DNA of 64,000 nt, taken from positions 44,472,513-44,536,512 of the forward strand of contig CM055870.1 of assembly GCA_029582165.1 (NCBI GenBank), read 5' to 3'. Below are positions 12,158 to 24,029 of this stretch, piece by piece. The position numbers were made by a program, and so were the translations under genes. The notes below the pieces were generated by a model that made no database searches, was not told where the DNA came from, and was given only the letters and a program-made list of their open reading frames with translations. This stretch comes from Portulaca oleracea (taxonomy: Eukaryota > Streptophyta > Magnoliopsida > Caryophyllales > Portulacaceae). Within the stretch, counting starts at the first letter, position 1; each line of letters opens with the position of its first letter.

Positions 12158-12501
12158 AATCAATCAGGGGTTACTACTGTCCAAACCCTAAGAAGTCTCC
12201 CTATATGGTTAGTCACACCTTGTGACCTAATCTATGCGTTTACTATTATTATGAGACTTATGATTCAGGTTCTAAAGTCCTTTATCGGCAAGTGTGTCCA
12301 TGACACATTCCTACATAGCAAAATCGTGAAAGATCGAATCTCTCACAGCATGAAGATACACGTGAAGGTCCTGATTCATGTAGAAGTCATTGGCACAACC
12401 ATGGTTCCTGTGGAGGTCCTGATCCACGTAAAGTTTTCAGTTGCGCTATTAGGAGTCTTTGAACTTGAACCTCCAAGTTTGAGGACAAACTTCTTTCAAC
12501 T
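12158..12501 (+). other. Non-coding 3' region in place of pol
   Basis: Only ~340 bp separate the protease end from the polypurine tract, too little for reverse transcriptase and integrase. It contains diverged short repeats around GTGAAGGTCCTGATTCA (about 12360-12430). Confidence 0.65.
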
Positions 12502-12510
12502 AGGGGGGAA
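12502..12510 (+). other. Polypurine tract of the gag-protease element
   Basis: AGGGGGGAA lies three bases before the 3' LTR start TGGAAATC, the usual site for plus-strand priming. Confidence 0.7.
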
Positions 12511-12513
12511 TTA

Positions 12514-13544
12514 TGGAAATCAACCCACGCTTATTCCCCTGGGCCCAATCAAGAAGGCCCAAGTGAAGGTCCAAGCTGCAGATAGGGTCCTTCATCAAAG
12601 GACTTCAACCAATACAGGACCAATAGGGCATATTTGGCTCGATTACATCAAGTGGGCCAAAGAAGGAAGATATAAGGTTGAATTACAAAGGCCCATTCAT
12701 CTGGTGTGTTTCTTATTTCAAGAGGATGTTCAAACATCCTAATTGGGCCAAGATCACACGCCAAGTCCAAGGATCCACACGTCCAAGTCAAGAATTCAAG
12801 CAAAATTTTATAATCTTGATTTTGGATGTAATTTATTTAATTATAGCTTTTAATCGTTTTGGTGTGTTTTTATTTTTAGAATAAATGTGAGATGACAAGT
12901 GAATTATAAACTTAATCATCCTAGGATTAGTATTACGTGTGGTATTAGTAGATTAGGCGTCACTTATTGATTCCTAGATAGAGATTGGCTATTTTGTAAC
13001 TAATCCATATTGGATTAGGAAAGCCAAACCAACTAGGATAAGGTTAGTTATAACAAACTCCCCATAGGATAAGGATTCCTAATCCAAGGGAGAATAGAAG
13101 TAGTTGGCGTCTAGATAGAGGAGTTCATCTTGGATTACACGCCAAGATTGAGTCTCCTAAGGTAGAATAGCTTGGCTTGTACGCCAAGTAGGAGTTCTAG
13201 TCCCTTAAGGACTTTCCTAGTATAAATAGGATTGTAGCTTCTCAAGGCAAACACACAACCTTGAATTATGAAATCAATTAAGCTATTAACTTTCTCTCGA
13301 GTGTTTGGATAAACCCTCTCCCCTTTTCTTCTATTGTATCTTGGCATGGCACCCAAGTGGTTAGGAAGAGCTTGATCCTAGGTTACGGTCTAGATCAAGT
13401 TAGCCCTAGGTTGTCTATCTTGTGGATTCAAGTTAGAAACCTAGTTCTATCCGTTCTTACCTTTCTATCAATATAGTTAAGATAATTACATTGTTGTCTT
13501 TCTATCAATATAGTTAAGACACAACAAACTCTACCCTCCTTATC
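12514..13544 (+). repeat. 3' LTR (3'-truncated) of the gag-protease element
   Basis: It starts TGGAAATC right after the polypurine tract. The part 12957-13544 matches 9009-9596, with a TATA box at 13221-13228. It stops abruptly at 13544, where gypsy LTR sequence begins, so its last ~460 bp are missing. Confidence 0.7.
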
Positions 13545-14155
13545 AATATAGTTTGGAATGAATGTTGCGATGGCCATCCGTGAGATTGATTGAGATTGGA
13601 TTGATCATGAGAAAAGAATGACGAAAAGTACTGTGAATGTTTTTGGCGAGTCTATTGACTCCGAGGGGCAATACGGAAGCCCCGCCCGCTTTAAAATATG
13701 GAAACGGTAAGGTTGTCTGGTGAAAGTATTTTGAAATATTTGAATTGTTTCCCCTTCCCTTAAAATGTGTTGAAATGAATTGTGTATTAACTGTTAGGGG
13801 TAGACATTATTGAGGTTTCCCCCCCTCCCCCCCCTCATGTTTGTAAATTTTTTGTTTTCAGGTGAAGACTTCTGTGAGGGAAACGGGAACTAGAAGTGAG
13901 GACATCTAGAGTTCGTTGAATAATGTGTTTAGTGGTTTAATGTCGGATTTGAAATATTCTAGTAGTTGTTTTATGTTGTTGAACCAAGTTTAACGTTTAG
14001 TTTTAAATTTTGAAGTTGTAGTAAGTGTTAATCTCTGTTCTGGCCTTATATCTCTTTGGAGGTACAACAGTAACGCCTAGTTAAAAAGTAAAAGAAAAAG
14101 TCTTCCGTTGTTACCGTTAATTTGACTTTGACCTTTTTATATTTGAATTTCCAGG
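13545..14155 (+). repeat. 5' LTR remnant of the chromodomain gypsy element (left piece)
   Basis: From 13667 the sequence matches 52952-53430, the end of this element's 3' LTR. The last 13 bp of the LTR (to GGCGTTACA) appear at 38513-38525, after a 24.4-kb insertion. The beginning of the LTR is missing, and the first ~120 bp (13545-13666) do not match the corresponding part of the 3' LTR. Confidence 0.75.
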
Positions 14156-14296
14156 TGTAGACACCGGAATTTGTACCGGCATAATCCCGACTCATCGAAA
14201 TCAGCAAAACATTTGGGTCAAATGATAAATGGGTCGTTGGGCCCAAAAAGGTCAACAGCTTGAGCCCGAGAAGTCAACAGGCCGCCTACATTCGCT

Positions 14297-14600
14297 TAAA
14301 ACCCCCTGGGTTTTAATTCAAAACCCCACTGGGTTTTAATTTTCAGAGAACAAGCCAATACAGAAGCACGCCCAAACGCGCGCCCCGGCCCAGAGAACTC
14401 AAAACCCGCCTAGGTTTTGAATAAAAGAGCGCACGTCGTCGTTTAGCTCCACGTCATGGATCCGCGTGATGGCTAATTCAAAACCCGCCTAGGTTTTAAT
14501 CTGTCTGACGCCAAAATCTGCATGCATGCAATTCAATCCCTTGATTTTTGCCCACATGTTTGTCCTTCCCCTTGACTTCCTATAACCCGCCTAGGTTATA
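14297..14600. repeat. Five CCTAGG-type palindromes upstream of the LTR TATA box
   Basis: Copies of the pattern AAAACCCGCCTAGGTTTT lie at about 14297-14316, 14320-14340, 14401-14418, 14480-14499 and 14581-14600 (TATAACCCGCCTAGGTTATA). The first two have CTGGG in place of CTAGG. Spacing is irregular. All sit in the U3 part, which suggests regulatory sites, but no function is shown. Confidence 0.8.
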
Positions 14601-15406
14601 GTCTTTAATGGCATGATTCGTGGGGTATGTCCCCCACCAAGCCACCATTTCCCTCCAAAACTCACACTCCTTCACCTATAAATACCCCCTCCATTCCACC
14701 TTCATTTGCATCAACTACTATTATCCAATACACTTACTCTACTCTCATTTCCATCATATTATACTTCCCTTCTCTCAAAATCTCATCATCCACCTCCACC
14801 TCTAATCCTCTCATAATCACCTTCATCACCACTACTTAACCATCCACATACCACTTTTTCTACACCACCTGCATCATCTCATCCGGGCTTCAAGTCAAGG
14901 GGCAACTCAAGGGATCAAATTCATCAATTCTACCACCTTAAGCAAGGTTCGATTTCTTTATTTACATTAATGTAATTTATCATGTAATTCTTTCTTAATT
15001 CCGTGCTTGTACATATTTTGTAAAAAAGCAAACATCATGTTTTTATATTGCATGATTTGAATAATAACTCCACGAAATTAATCAAACTTCTCCCCGCTCT
15101 CTTTCTTTTCAATGTTGATTTTAGTAGGAGTCTGTTTTATAACAGGCGGATTCGAGAGTTCTTATAACTCTCGAATTCGTAACCTTAACCCCGAATCTAG
15201 AAATCGGGTTCGTAGACCCGAGTCTTTCTTTTCTTATTTTACGGTTTGTCGATTTCCTTAAATCGGCTGGCGACTCTTTTGCATTTTATAAATTCGTTTA
15301 ATTATTTAAAATATTCGTTTATGCATAAAATAATTTAAGAAAATAATTTAGTTCATTTCCCTTCACTAATTTAAGATTGGACCCAAGGAAAATGGGCCAG
15401 AAATTA

Positions 15407-15507
15407 ATAAAACCTAGGCGGGTTCTATTAATTTCAACCCATTTTCTTCTGGCCCAGGGATGCCGACGGCCCAGCCTAGGGTCTGCTAAAACCTAGGCGG
15501 GTTTTAG
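15407..15507. repeat. Two inverted-orientation CCTAGG palindromes downstream of the LTR TATA box
   Basis: AAAACCTAGGCGGGTT-type copies lie at about 15407-15430 and 15486-15507. They are the reverse complement of the upstream set and would be in the transcript as hairpins. The 3' LTR has the equivalents near 38143 and 38221. Confidence 0.8.
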
Positions 15508-15774
15508 CATTTTCTAGTGGCCCGTCTGCTCCTCTTTGGGCTTGAATTTAGTGATTGGGTCGGGATTAAATTATTAAATTAATTTGTGTAATTACGGATA
15601 ATTTAAATAATAAAAAAAGGGTTTGTAAATAAATAAAGTTTCACCACCCCGAAAATAAATTTCGAAAATTAAAAATATCCTTATTTAAGGATTAAGCAAC
15701 CTTAGTCGGCTCCCGATCACAAAAGTAGCGCATCCGAAAACATTTCCCCGAACGGGAATTTTCCGGGTCCTATA

Positions 15775-17826
15775 GATTGGCGACACCACTGGGGACTTAA
15801 ACTTAAAATGAGGGTAAAACTTGAAAAAAATCAAATTGATTTGAAAGTGTAAAAGGGAGAAGTTAATTTATTTCGCGATTTTATTATTCTTTTAGGCATC
15901 CCTTGCATACCGGGCCACTAATCGGGTCTTTTGACACGTTAGCACAAATGCGACGGTTTAAGTTGCCTAGGATTTCCCTTGAGAGCGGGAGGCCACTACT
16001 ATGGGGATGAACTCTACATCTCTAAGCATTTGGTCGCTCCTCTCCCGGTGTCACACTCCAAGAGCTTCCTTGAAGTTATTTGAGAAATACCCCAACTGCT
16101 TAACTTATGGTATGAAGAACCGGGGCGAAGGCATGCGGTAGGCTATATAACCCAACCATAAAAGCCCATGAATTTAAAGCGTTGGTTTAGGGTACCCCCT
16201 TCATGTGTATGCTATGTGCTATGTGAATCTCTCCCCCTTTCTTTTTTCTTGTCCTTTTGTAAAGAGTCGACCCTAGTTTTGAGGTTTTGTTCTAGTCCAT
16301 ATAAAATTCATTAGGTTGAGAAAATAATTATTTATTAATTAATATAATTAACTTAAAGGTATTATGGTTAACCCCAGTGGAATGGCCCATTTATGTTTGA
16401 AAGTTGATTTTCTTAATTAATAAATAAAAATTGACTCATCTTTGATGATATTATATGGCCCTTTATGAAACTCTCTCAACAAAGGTCCAAAAATAAATAA
16501 ATAATTGAAAGTCCAACAAAGTTAATGGATAGCGTCTTAGACTGCATAATAGTCACTAGGCTTGAGTAAATTAATTTATCGATTTAATTAATAAATCCAT
16601 CATATTTATGCTCGGCCCGTTGTTAGGCCCAACCATATTGGATTTGTCAATTAAGCCCATAAATTAATTATGACTCGCTTATTGTTGGCTTTATCCAGTT
16701 CTTTACAATGTCCGTTTTCCGGTTTTCCCTGAGTAAATAAATAAAGTTTGTTGTATACTATGTGTAAATACGTGTCTGTATGTTGGGTCTTCATTAGAGT
16801 CGGACCTAATTTTGAGATATTGTTTTAGTCCGCGTAATAATCGTTGGGTTGAGAAGAAATAAATTTATAAACTTGATTAATTAACCTTAAATTTTACGAT
16901 CGGCCCGGTGGTGGGGCCCATTCATTTTAAAGGTTCATTATCCTTGTTTATCGGTTCATTTTAACTCACCTTTGATGATTTTATTCGGCCCTTCTCAATA
17001 CTCTCATACTCATGGTCCAAAGAAAATTGATTAATAATCAAACAAAGTCAGTGTGTGTGTTGTTCTAGCCCGCGTAATAGTCTCAAGGTTAGAGAAAATA
17101 AATTTATAAATTTGATTATTAAGTCTAAGAAATCCATGGTCGGCCCGTTGTTAAGCCCATCCACGGTGGAATTAATAATTAAGTTTATAAGTTTGTTTTA
17201 ATGCGCCTTTTGATGGCTTTATTCGGTCTTTTATAACAGTCACTCTCCTTGAGTTAAATAAATAAATGTTTTGGGTCGCCAAAAAAAAAAGTGTGTAAAT
17301 AGAAGTCAAGTTGTTAGTGCGATCAGCATTATTCTAGTCCGCATAATAGCCAACATAGCTCGAGTCGTCTGAGTTGTTGGGCCAAGTTACGGATTCTCCT
17401 TAAAACGGTTGGCCTGTGGATTAGGCCCATCCGAATTGAGAAACATTGACTAAAACCTGTCAACTCATAATCCGCCCGCTATGTTTGACTTTATTCGGCC
17501 CTTTATAATGTCATGTCGTTAGGTCCATGCAGAGTGGATGAGTCTTTGTTTCAGAGTCTACATGTGAATGTCTTTCAGTCTTTAGAAAGTCTCATACAAG
17601 GTCGTGTCATATGTGAGTCTTTTCTTAAGTCAATATATGTGTTTTGTTTTTGGAAGCCTAAACCCGGGTCATGGGTGAGTCTTTGGTCTAGGTCATAAGT
17701 GAGTCTTTTCCTTGGTTAATGTGTCTTAGAAAGTCCTGTGTGACCCCAGATCATGGGTGAGTCTTTGCTCTAGAGTCAGGATATGAGTGTCTTTTTCTTT
17801 AGATAGCATCATATAAGGTCTATAAT
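15775..17826 (+). other. Internal region of the LARD-like element, left part, with long tandem repeats
   Basis: No coding signal. From about 16290 to 17510 a unit of roughly 250-280 bp recurs about five times with strong divergence. It is recognisable by phrases like TCTAGTCCGCGTAATAG, GGTTGAGAAAATAA, a GGCCCGTTG block, and TTTGATG...TTATTCGGCCCTTTATAA. From about 17510 shorter units begin (GTCATGGGTGAGTCTTT). Confidence 0.7.
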
Positions 17827-17831
17827 GAATC

Positions 17832-18430
17832 TGTTGGATAATTTCAAGTGTATAAGATAAGAGCTATGAATAAGAGGCAAAATCAAGTTAAATACCAGGT
17901 AACACGGACTGTATTAGTCCCACATGTTGCACCTTCAAGTTTTGCCTCGGTTTCTTATGGATAGCATCCTATGTCTCATTAAGTGGATAATGATGATCTT
18001 AATCATCATTATCCAATTATCCTTCACTAAGTGGATAATGATGATTAAGATCATCATTATCCAATTAACCTTATCTATAAGTGGTTATAATTATCCACCC
18101 AATCTTATCCTATTATAGGTGCCTCTCCAAGGCCTATAAATAGGATGTCAGGGGTGTCATTTCCAAGAGAAGAGAAATACAAGAATAAGACAAGTGAGTC
18201 ATGTTGTTGATACATTCTCATTCAACCAAACACGCCTCTCTAGTTTTGGACTCGAGCATTTCTAGAGTTGTCATGGGAAGTTTGAAACTACGTTCTTAGA
18301 GTTTCCTTGGCAGAGTTTTATCCCTAAGACTTTGTACGGTTGATACAAAAGTCTAAGGAGAGTAGGTGCGCCTGCGACTCTCTCGCTATACCCGGTTTAC
18401 CCATCCATTGTTGTTCCTATATTTCCAACA
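17832..18430 (+). repeat. Left LTR of the nested 0.6-kb-LTR element
   Basis: TATAAATAGG at 18136-18145 is a good TATA box. Two 30-bp hairpins at 17985-18014 and 18033-18062 lie upstream of it. Confidence 0.9.
17985..18062. repeat. Pair of 30-bp hairpins, second the reverse complement of the first
   Basis: Each 30-mer has 13-bp arms GGATAATGATGAT and ATCATCATTATCC. The loop is CTTA in the first and TAAG in the second, so the whole second copy equals the reverse complement of the first. The equivalents in the right LTR are at 30263-30292 (one substitution) and 30311-30340. Confidence 0.9.
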
Positions 18431-19829
18431 ATCTTAGACTTTTGTATGAGTGGGTTAGAATCGGGACAAGACAAGATCAAGATCAATGATTGAAGATGTG
18501 TTTGGATAAGTTGTGGATAGGGGCTTCACCGCACCAAGGGTTATACAAGTATTGATTTATGTTTATGAACTAGGCTTTACGGAACTTCATCAAGATAAGT
18601 TTGTTCTTTTCTCTTACTTGACATATGATGATCACATGCATGTGTTCAGAATCATTCGTGATTAAGTTTCAAGTACATGGATATGCATGTTGCTTTTTCG
18701 AATTTGATCAAGTTTATGACACTTGTTTACATGAAGTTCTCTTATGTGTCATTGATATGTTGATGAATGGTCTTGCTTGCATGATTTTAGTTTGCATGGA
18801 CTTGTGAATTCTGAAAGAAATTATGTGCAGATATTGCATGTGATCAAAGTTCCATGATTGGATATGTTAAGATTTGCATAGTGTTTACACATAGGGTTTT
18901 CGATTTTGTGTAAGTATGGGTTGTAATCCGCAAAATGTTGGATCAAGTAATTATTTTATGTTTGGTAGTTTCCAAAGGAGGCTAAGATTGTTTATAACTT
19001 CCGCCACCTCTTTGGTTTTATCCAAATTTTGATCATGATTGCAAGATTAATTTGACATAATTCTTTAGATATGTTAAGTTATGTTGTATAATTTATTTAT
19101 ACATGTTTTATCCATGATGTGAATTATGATGTTGCATGTTTTTGATAATACATATATTTAATTATATAGACTATGTTTTGTGATCATGTGATAAAGATGA
19201 CAATATCTGTTATATTGTTTTATTTGAGTACATGATGATCATGTTATAAGTATTAGTCTATGAATTAATTAAGTGTTATATGTATTATTCAAGTATGCAT
19301 GTTTAAGTATAAGTTTTGCTACAAGAAAAGAAATGTATACATCTTATATGTACATTAAATGATTATAAGTCCATGACTATGTGATATTATATAGATGGAT
19401 TTAATTAAGTTTAAATTGGCTAAGTGTATGATTATGAATCCATGGTTATTTATTTGGATGTAATCATGAAGAGAATATTTTTATAAGTTTATTCATATTA
19501 TAAGTTAGTTATTCTCTATAAGATGGCCTTTAAGATCATGGAGGAGTATATTCTCATTTTTGTAGCCAATTAAATTAATGAGATGTAATAAAAGTTTTAA
19601 TTACATGAAAGTTTGAGTATGTATCAAATTTGTATATGTAATGATCCAATTACATATAAGATGTAGTATTAAGTTCCATAAGTACGTATAAGTTAGGAAT
19701 TTATTCTCCATATGAACTTAATAAAGTTTATATAAGTTTAAGATGTAATAGTTTAATTACATGCCAAGATCAAGTTAAGAATATTATAAATTTTTGTAAG
19801 TCTTTGGGGCCCAATTATTTGAGATTTAT
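18431..19829 (+). other. Internal region of the 0.6-kb-LTR element, left part
   Basis: AT-rich, non-coding. No standard primer site was recognised after the LTR; the first bases are ATCTTAGACTTTTG. No ORF above 64 codons. Confidence 0.6.
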
Positions 19830-22800
19830 TGTAACGCCCCAACCTTAATCACAAGATTAAGACTATACTTAGAATCCCAAACCTGTGATTAGCGCAGCGA
19901 AACACCTTAGGTCGAGGCATTACCGCCGTCCCTACTCGGGACAAGGCAACAACCCAAAAGAACATCATTAAAACAAATAAACATTACATACTATACTCCC
20001 AAAACATAACTTCATACTTAAAGATGAATCCCCAAAACATAACCATCAAACTTTAAAGAACCATTAAAGAGGACAAAAATACAACACTTCTTCCATAAAC
20101 ATGGTTACTTCAAAAACATGCGACTCTCAAGCTGACCCAGATACTTCAACCATGACTACCTTGCTTGCAACACGCGATTACCCCTGCTTGCCTTTGCCTT
20201 TACCTTGGGTGCTCGGACCCCCTAAAACAAAACATTAAAAACATTGCGAAAAGTGAGTGGGGAAACACTCAGTACGAGAACCTCCAACGCGTAAAACCGT
20301 TCAAAAACGATTTTAGTGTCGGCCTTTAAATTCATTTTGAAAACGGGAAAGGGGAATAAAACATTAACTTGAAATGACATGAACGTAAACATATACATGA
20401 GTAAAAGTAACTTAAATTCATAAAGAAGAACATATAACATAAACTTAGAAGTAAGTACTCAAATTCAAGAGTTTTGGGTCCCTTACGATCGATGCCGAAG
20501 CACCTCACACACGCGCATGCCCAAACCGATCGGTAGTTTGGATTGGGTGACTGCTATGCAGTCGGACACTGGCCAGGTCTAGGACACTCTGATCAGGAGC
20601 ATCTAAAACATAAAGGCTAGCACTTCACGTAACTAGCTAGACATAAACTGTAGAATACATAAAATGGACCGCTTAAAACCATGAAGAATCATAAAAGCGT
20701 AAACCGTAAACATAGAGCATAAATCGTCAACATAAGCCATAAATCATAAATCTTTAGCATAAATCGTAAACCGTAAACATGAACCATAAATCATAAATCA
20801 TAAATCTTTAACATAAATCATAAACCGTAAACATAAAACATAAATCCTTTATCATAAACCATAAACATAAACATAAACCGTAACCATTTGCATAAATCAT
20901 AACCCCTTTTATCATAAACCATAAATATAAAGCATAAATCATAAATATAACATAAAATAAATCATAAACCTTTAGCATAAACCGTAAATATAGAGCATAA
21001 ATCGTAAATCTTTGGCATAAATAATAAACCCTTAACATAAAACTTAAACATAGAGCGTGAATCGTAAATCTTTAACATAAATCATAAACTCTTATCTTAG
21101 ACCGTAAACCTTTGACATTGACATGAATCGCAAATATAGTGTATAAATCGTAAACCTTTGATATAAATCGTAAATATAAAGTATAAATCATAAACCTTGG
21201 ATATAAATCGTAAATATGAAATATAAATCGTAAACTTTTAACATAAATCCTAAACCTTTAACATAAATCTCAAACCTTCATCATAAATCTTAAACATAAA
21301 GCGTAAATCGTGAATCTTTAACATAAATCATAAACCTTTGTCCTGAACCATAAATCTTTGACCTAAATCGCAACTATAAAGTATAAATCGTAAATCTTGA
21401 ATATAAATCATAAATATAAAACATAAATCATAAACTTTGGATATAAATCATAAATATAAAACATAAATCATAAACTTTTAATATAAATCATCATATAAAA
21501 CATAAATCATAAATATAAAGTATAAATCGTAAATATAAAACATAAATCGTAAACCTTTGCATAAATCATAAACCATTATCATAAATCGTAAACATAAACA
21601 TAAACCGTAAACATTTGTATAAATCATAAACGTAAACCTAAACCGTAGACATAAACATAAATCATAAACGTAAACATAAGCCGTAAACATAAAACATAAA
21701 TCATAAACTTTCGCATAAACCATAAACATAAAACATAAACCATAAACCGTGAACATAAATCATAAATCATAAATCATAAACATTAAGGAGCGAAGGGTTG
21801 GACAATTCGCGTACCTTAAGACGCTAAAAACCTTGGCGGCTCGGCTCGGCTTGGAGATGGCTTTGGAAACTTGTCAACCAAGATAAACATACATAAAAAT
21901 GAAGAACCGAATAAGGTTCTGAATTAGAAACATGAGTTTGGAAACTTAGTAGTATAAATAAAATAACTTTAGGAGTAAAATTTCAGGTTTATGTATCAAT
22001 AGAGTTTGAAGTATAACTTGAGTTAGGAAAATCGAAACGACATAAAAGAGTACATCTCGGAATAGGGAAAATCATGATCTTTAATTTTGTCAACTGGGCC
22101 GAAGGCTAAAAATGAGAGGAAGGGCCCGAAAAATGGCCCGGACAGAAGCTGTGGACATAGAACCTTAGAATTTCCGGGGTTATCCTTAAATACTCGCTTA
22201 GGACTCCAAAATGGTACACTTAGCCTTAAACACCAAACTTTATGATGACAATATCTAACCATGACACATTTACACTTAGAACCCTTATTGGGTTGATTGG
22301 AGGCCCAAAAGCTATTAATTCCCAAAGGTTATTTTGAGCAGGAAACTATTCTGGACAGCCCGGTTTCCCGGGGTCGTAACCCACACTCCCGATATCGGAT
22401 GACGATGAACTATACCTTTCCGGAAAGCTTGCAACAAGGCCTAAAACTTTCATATTTACCATAAAAACCAAAAAGGTCTCCAAAGGGACGAAAAACAGCC
22501 CCCAATACACTGACTCAAAATTCGTATATAAAATCGTACCCTCACGGTTTTGGTAACTCGGGCTATACATGTCGGAATTTAGAAATTCCAAAGCCTATGG
22601 TTTTCTAACACTTTGGGCTATCTCATGGAGTAGAAATCTGGGCAAAAATCCCACTTTAATAAATCTGTAAATTTTCAGAACCTAAACAGCAACTTAAAAC
22701 ACCTAAAACTCCTCTTTTACTTGGATTTTTCCACTCTTAATCATATTAAAACTTAACCAAACTTCATATAATCTTAATCCACTATATTTCCAGAATATAA

Positions 22801-24029
22801 CCCATGAAAAACCCTTCATCAAAGGCCTTAAAAACCACATGCAACCATGGATTTCACATGTATTCACCATAAACAACACCAAGTGACATTTTAGTACTTA
22901 AATTGCTCTTAAACACCTAATTAAACATAAAACCACTTAGCTAATCAATATAACATAAACATCCAGCCCTTAAAACTCATAATATCAACACCAAACTTAC
23001 ATGCATCATCATTTTAACAACCTTTAACATGAATTCCTCAAGAAAACCCTCATAAACATCTCAAATTTCACATGCATGTATGTAGAACTTAAACCCATAT
23101 AATTATAACTTTGAATTCATGAATAAAGAGAGTAAAAGAGATGAAATTTAACAAGAATATCATAGATTAAACATAAAATCAGATTAGGGTTAAGAGAATT
23201 GAAATTGGGGGTTTTGAGAGATTACCTTTAGGGTTAAAATTGATGAAAAACACAAGAGGGAGGAAGGGGGTGGTGCGTGGTGGCCGTAACTGGCGGCGGC
23301 TGGCCTGAAATTGGCCGGAAAACGGCTGGAGGTGGCTGGGCAGTGGGTCGGCAGTGAAGGAGAGGGAGGGGGTTTAGAGAGAGAGAGTGTGGAGTGTTGG
23401 GGAAATTAGAAAGGTTGTAATGAAATAAACCCCCCCCCCCCTTTAACTAATACATACATACTCCCTCTACCCACTTAATTAATCTGAATTTGTACCCCAA
23501 TAATATAAATATAAAAGTAGTAAACTTAAAATAATTACTTTGTACCAAATAAAATCAATTGGTAATAATTGGGTTAAAATAAAATAAAACTTGGATGTAG
23601 AAAATCCAAATAAATGAAACATAAATATTACTTGTACTTAAATGAAATAAATATAACCCAAATGAATTAAGGTTTGGGTAATAAAATATAGGGGTCACGG
23701 GGTCGAATAATTAGACCCCTTTCGGTTAAGAAAACCGCGTAAACGGTAAAACCCGATGCAAATTAACTTAACGTATAAATAACTTTATAACCTAAATCGT
23801 ATAACCTGAAATACTTTAATTCAATATATGAACATGTAAAGTAAAATTTTTAAGCCGATAACTCGGCACCTTAGCCATCTCCTGCACGAGACTCAACACC
23901 GATAACAATAAATAAATAAGTAAATCAATAAATAAATAAAGGTAAACGCGAAAAAAAAATTATAACGCTATTTGGGTAATTACTATGATTAACATATAAT
24001 TAAACATGTTTTTGGGGTGAGTTGTTACA
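19830..24029 (-). repeat. 3' LTR (minus orientation) of the giant-LTR element
   Basis: Ends TGTAAC...GTTACA. It contains the degenerate TAAA heptamer array, a GC-rich block (about 23265-23370), a poly-C run near 23430 and AT-rich flanks. Short ORFs on the minus strand inside it are products of the repeat composition. Confidence 0.9.
20691..21783. repeat. Degenerate heptamer array (YCRTAAA) in the LTR, copy 1
   Basis: About 1.1 kb made of 6-7 bp units such as TCATAAA, CCATAAA, TCGTAAA, CCGTAAA and ACATAAA, with TTTAAC or TTTGAC interruptions. The units resemble the plant telomere unit CCCTAAA but with A or G in place of the third C. Confidence 0.9.

Larger units (their letters stand above)
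9009..13544 (+). mobile_element. Non-autonomous gypsy-type element carrying only gag-protease
   Basis: Order on the plus strand: 5' LTR fragment (9009-10056), initiator-Met-type primer site (10061-10072), gag-protease (10296-12157), a polypurine tract (12502-12510) preceded by GTTTGAGGACAAACTT, then the 3' LTR (12514-13544). No reverse transcriptase, RNase H or integrase lies between protease and polypurine tract. The 5' LTR lacks its beginning and the 3' LTR its end, so the copy is truncated at both sides. The shared LTR segment is 588 bp in each. Confidence 0.8.
14156..15774 (+). repeat. 5' LTR of the LARD-like element (1619 bp)
   Basis: It matches 36900-38512 along its length with scattered substitutions. 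The TATA box TATAAATA is at 14677-14684. It carries seven copies of a CCTAGG-centred palindrome (see separate entries). Confidence 0.9.

Noticed and set aside
20808..21756. Minus-strand ORFs of 76-92 codons rich in Tyr, Met, Leu and Cys inside the giant LTR (also at 25745-26693)
   Set aside because: They are translations of the heptamer array; the composition is dictated by the repeat and there is no domain or start context.
22023..22591. Minus-strand ORFs of 81-100 codons in the giant LTR (repeated at 26960-27531)
   Set aside because: Present twice only because the LTR is duplicated; no recognisable motif and one frame differs between copies by an indel.
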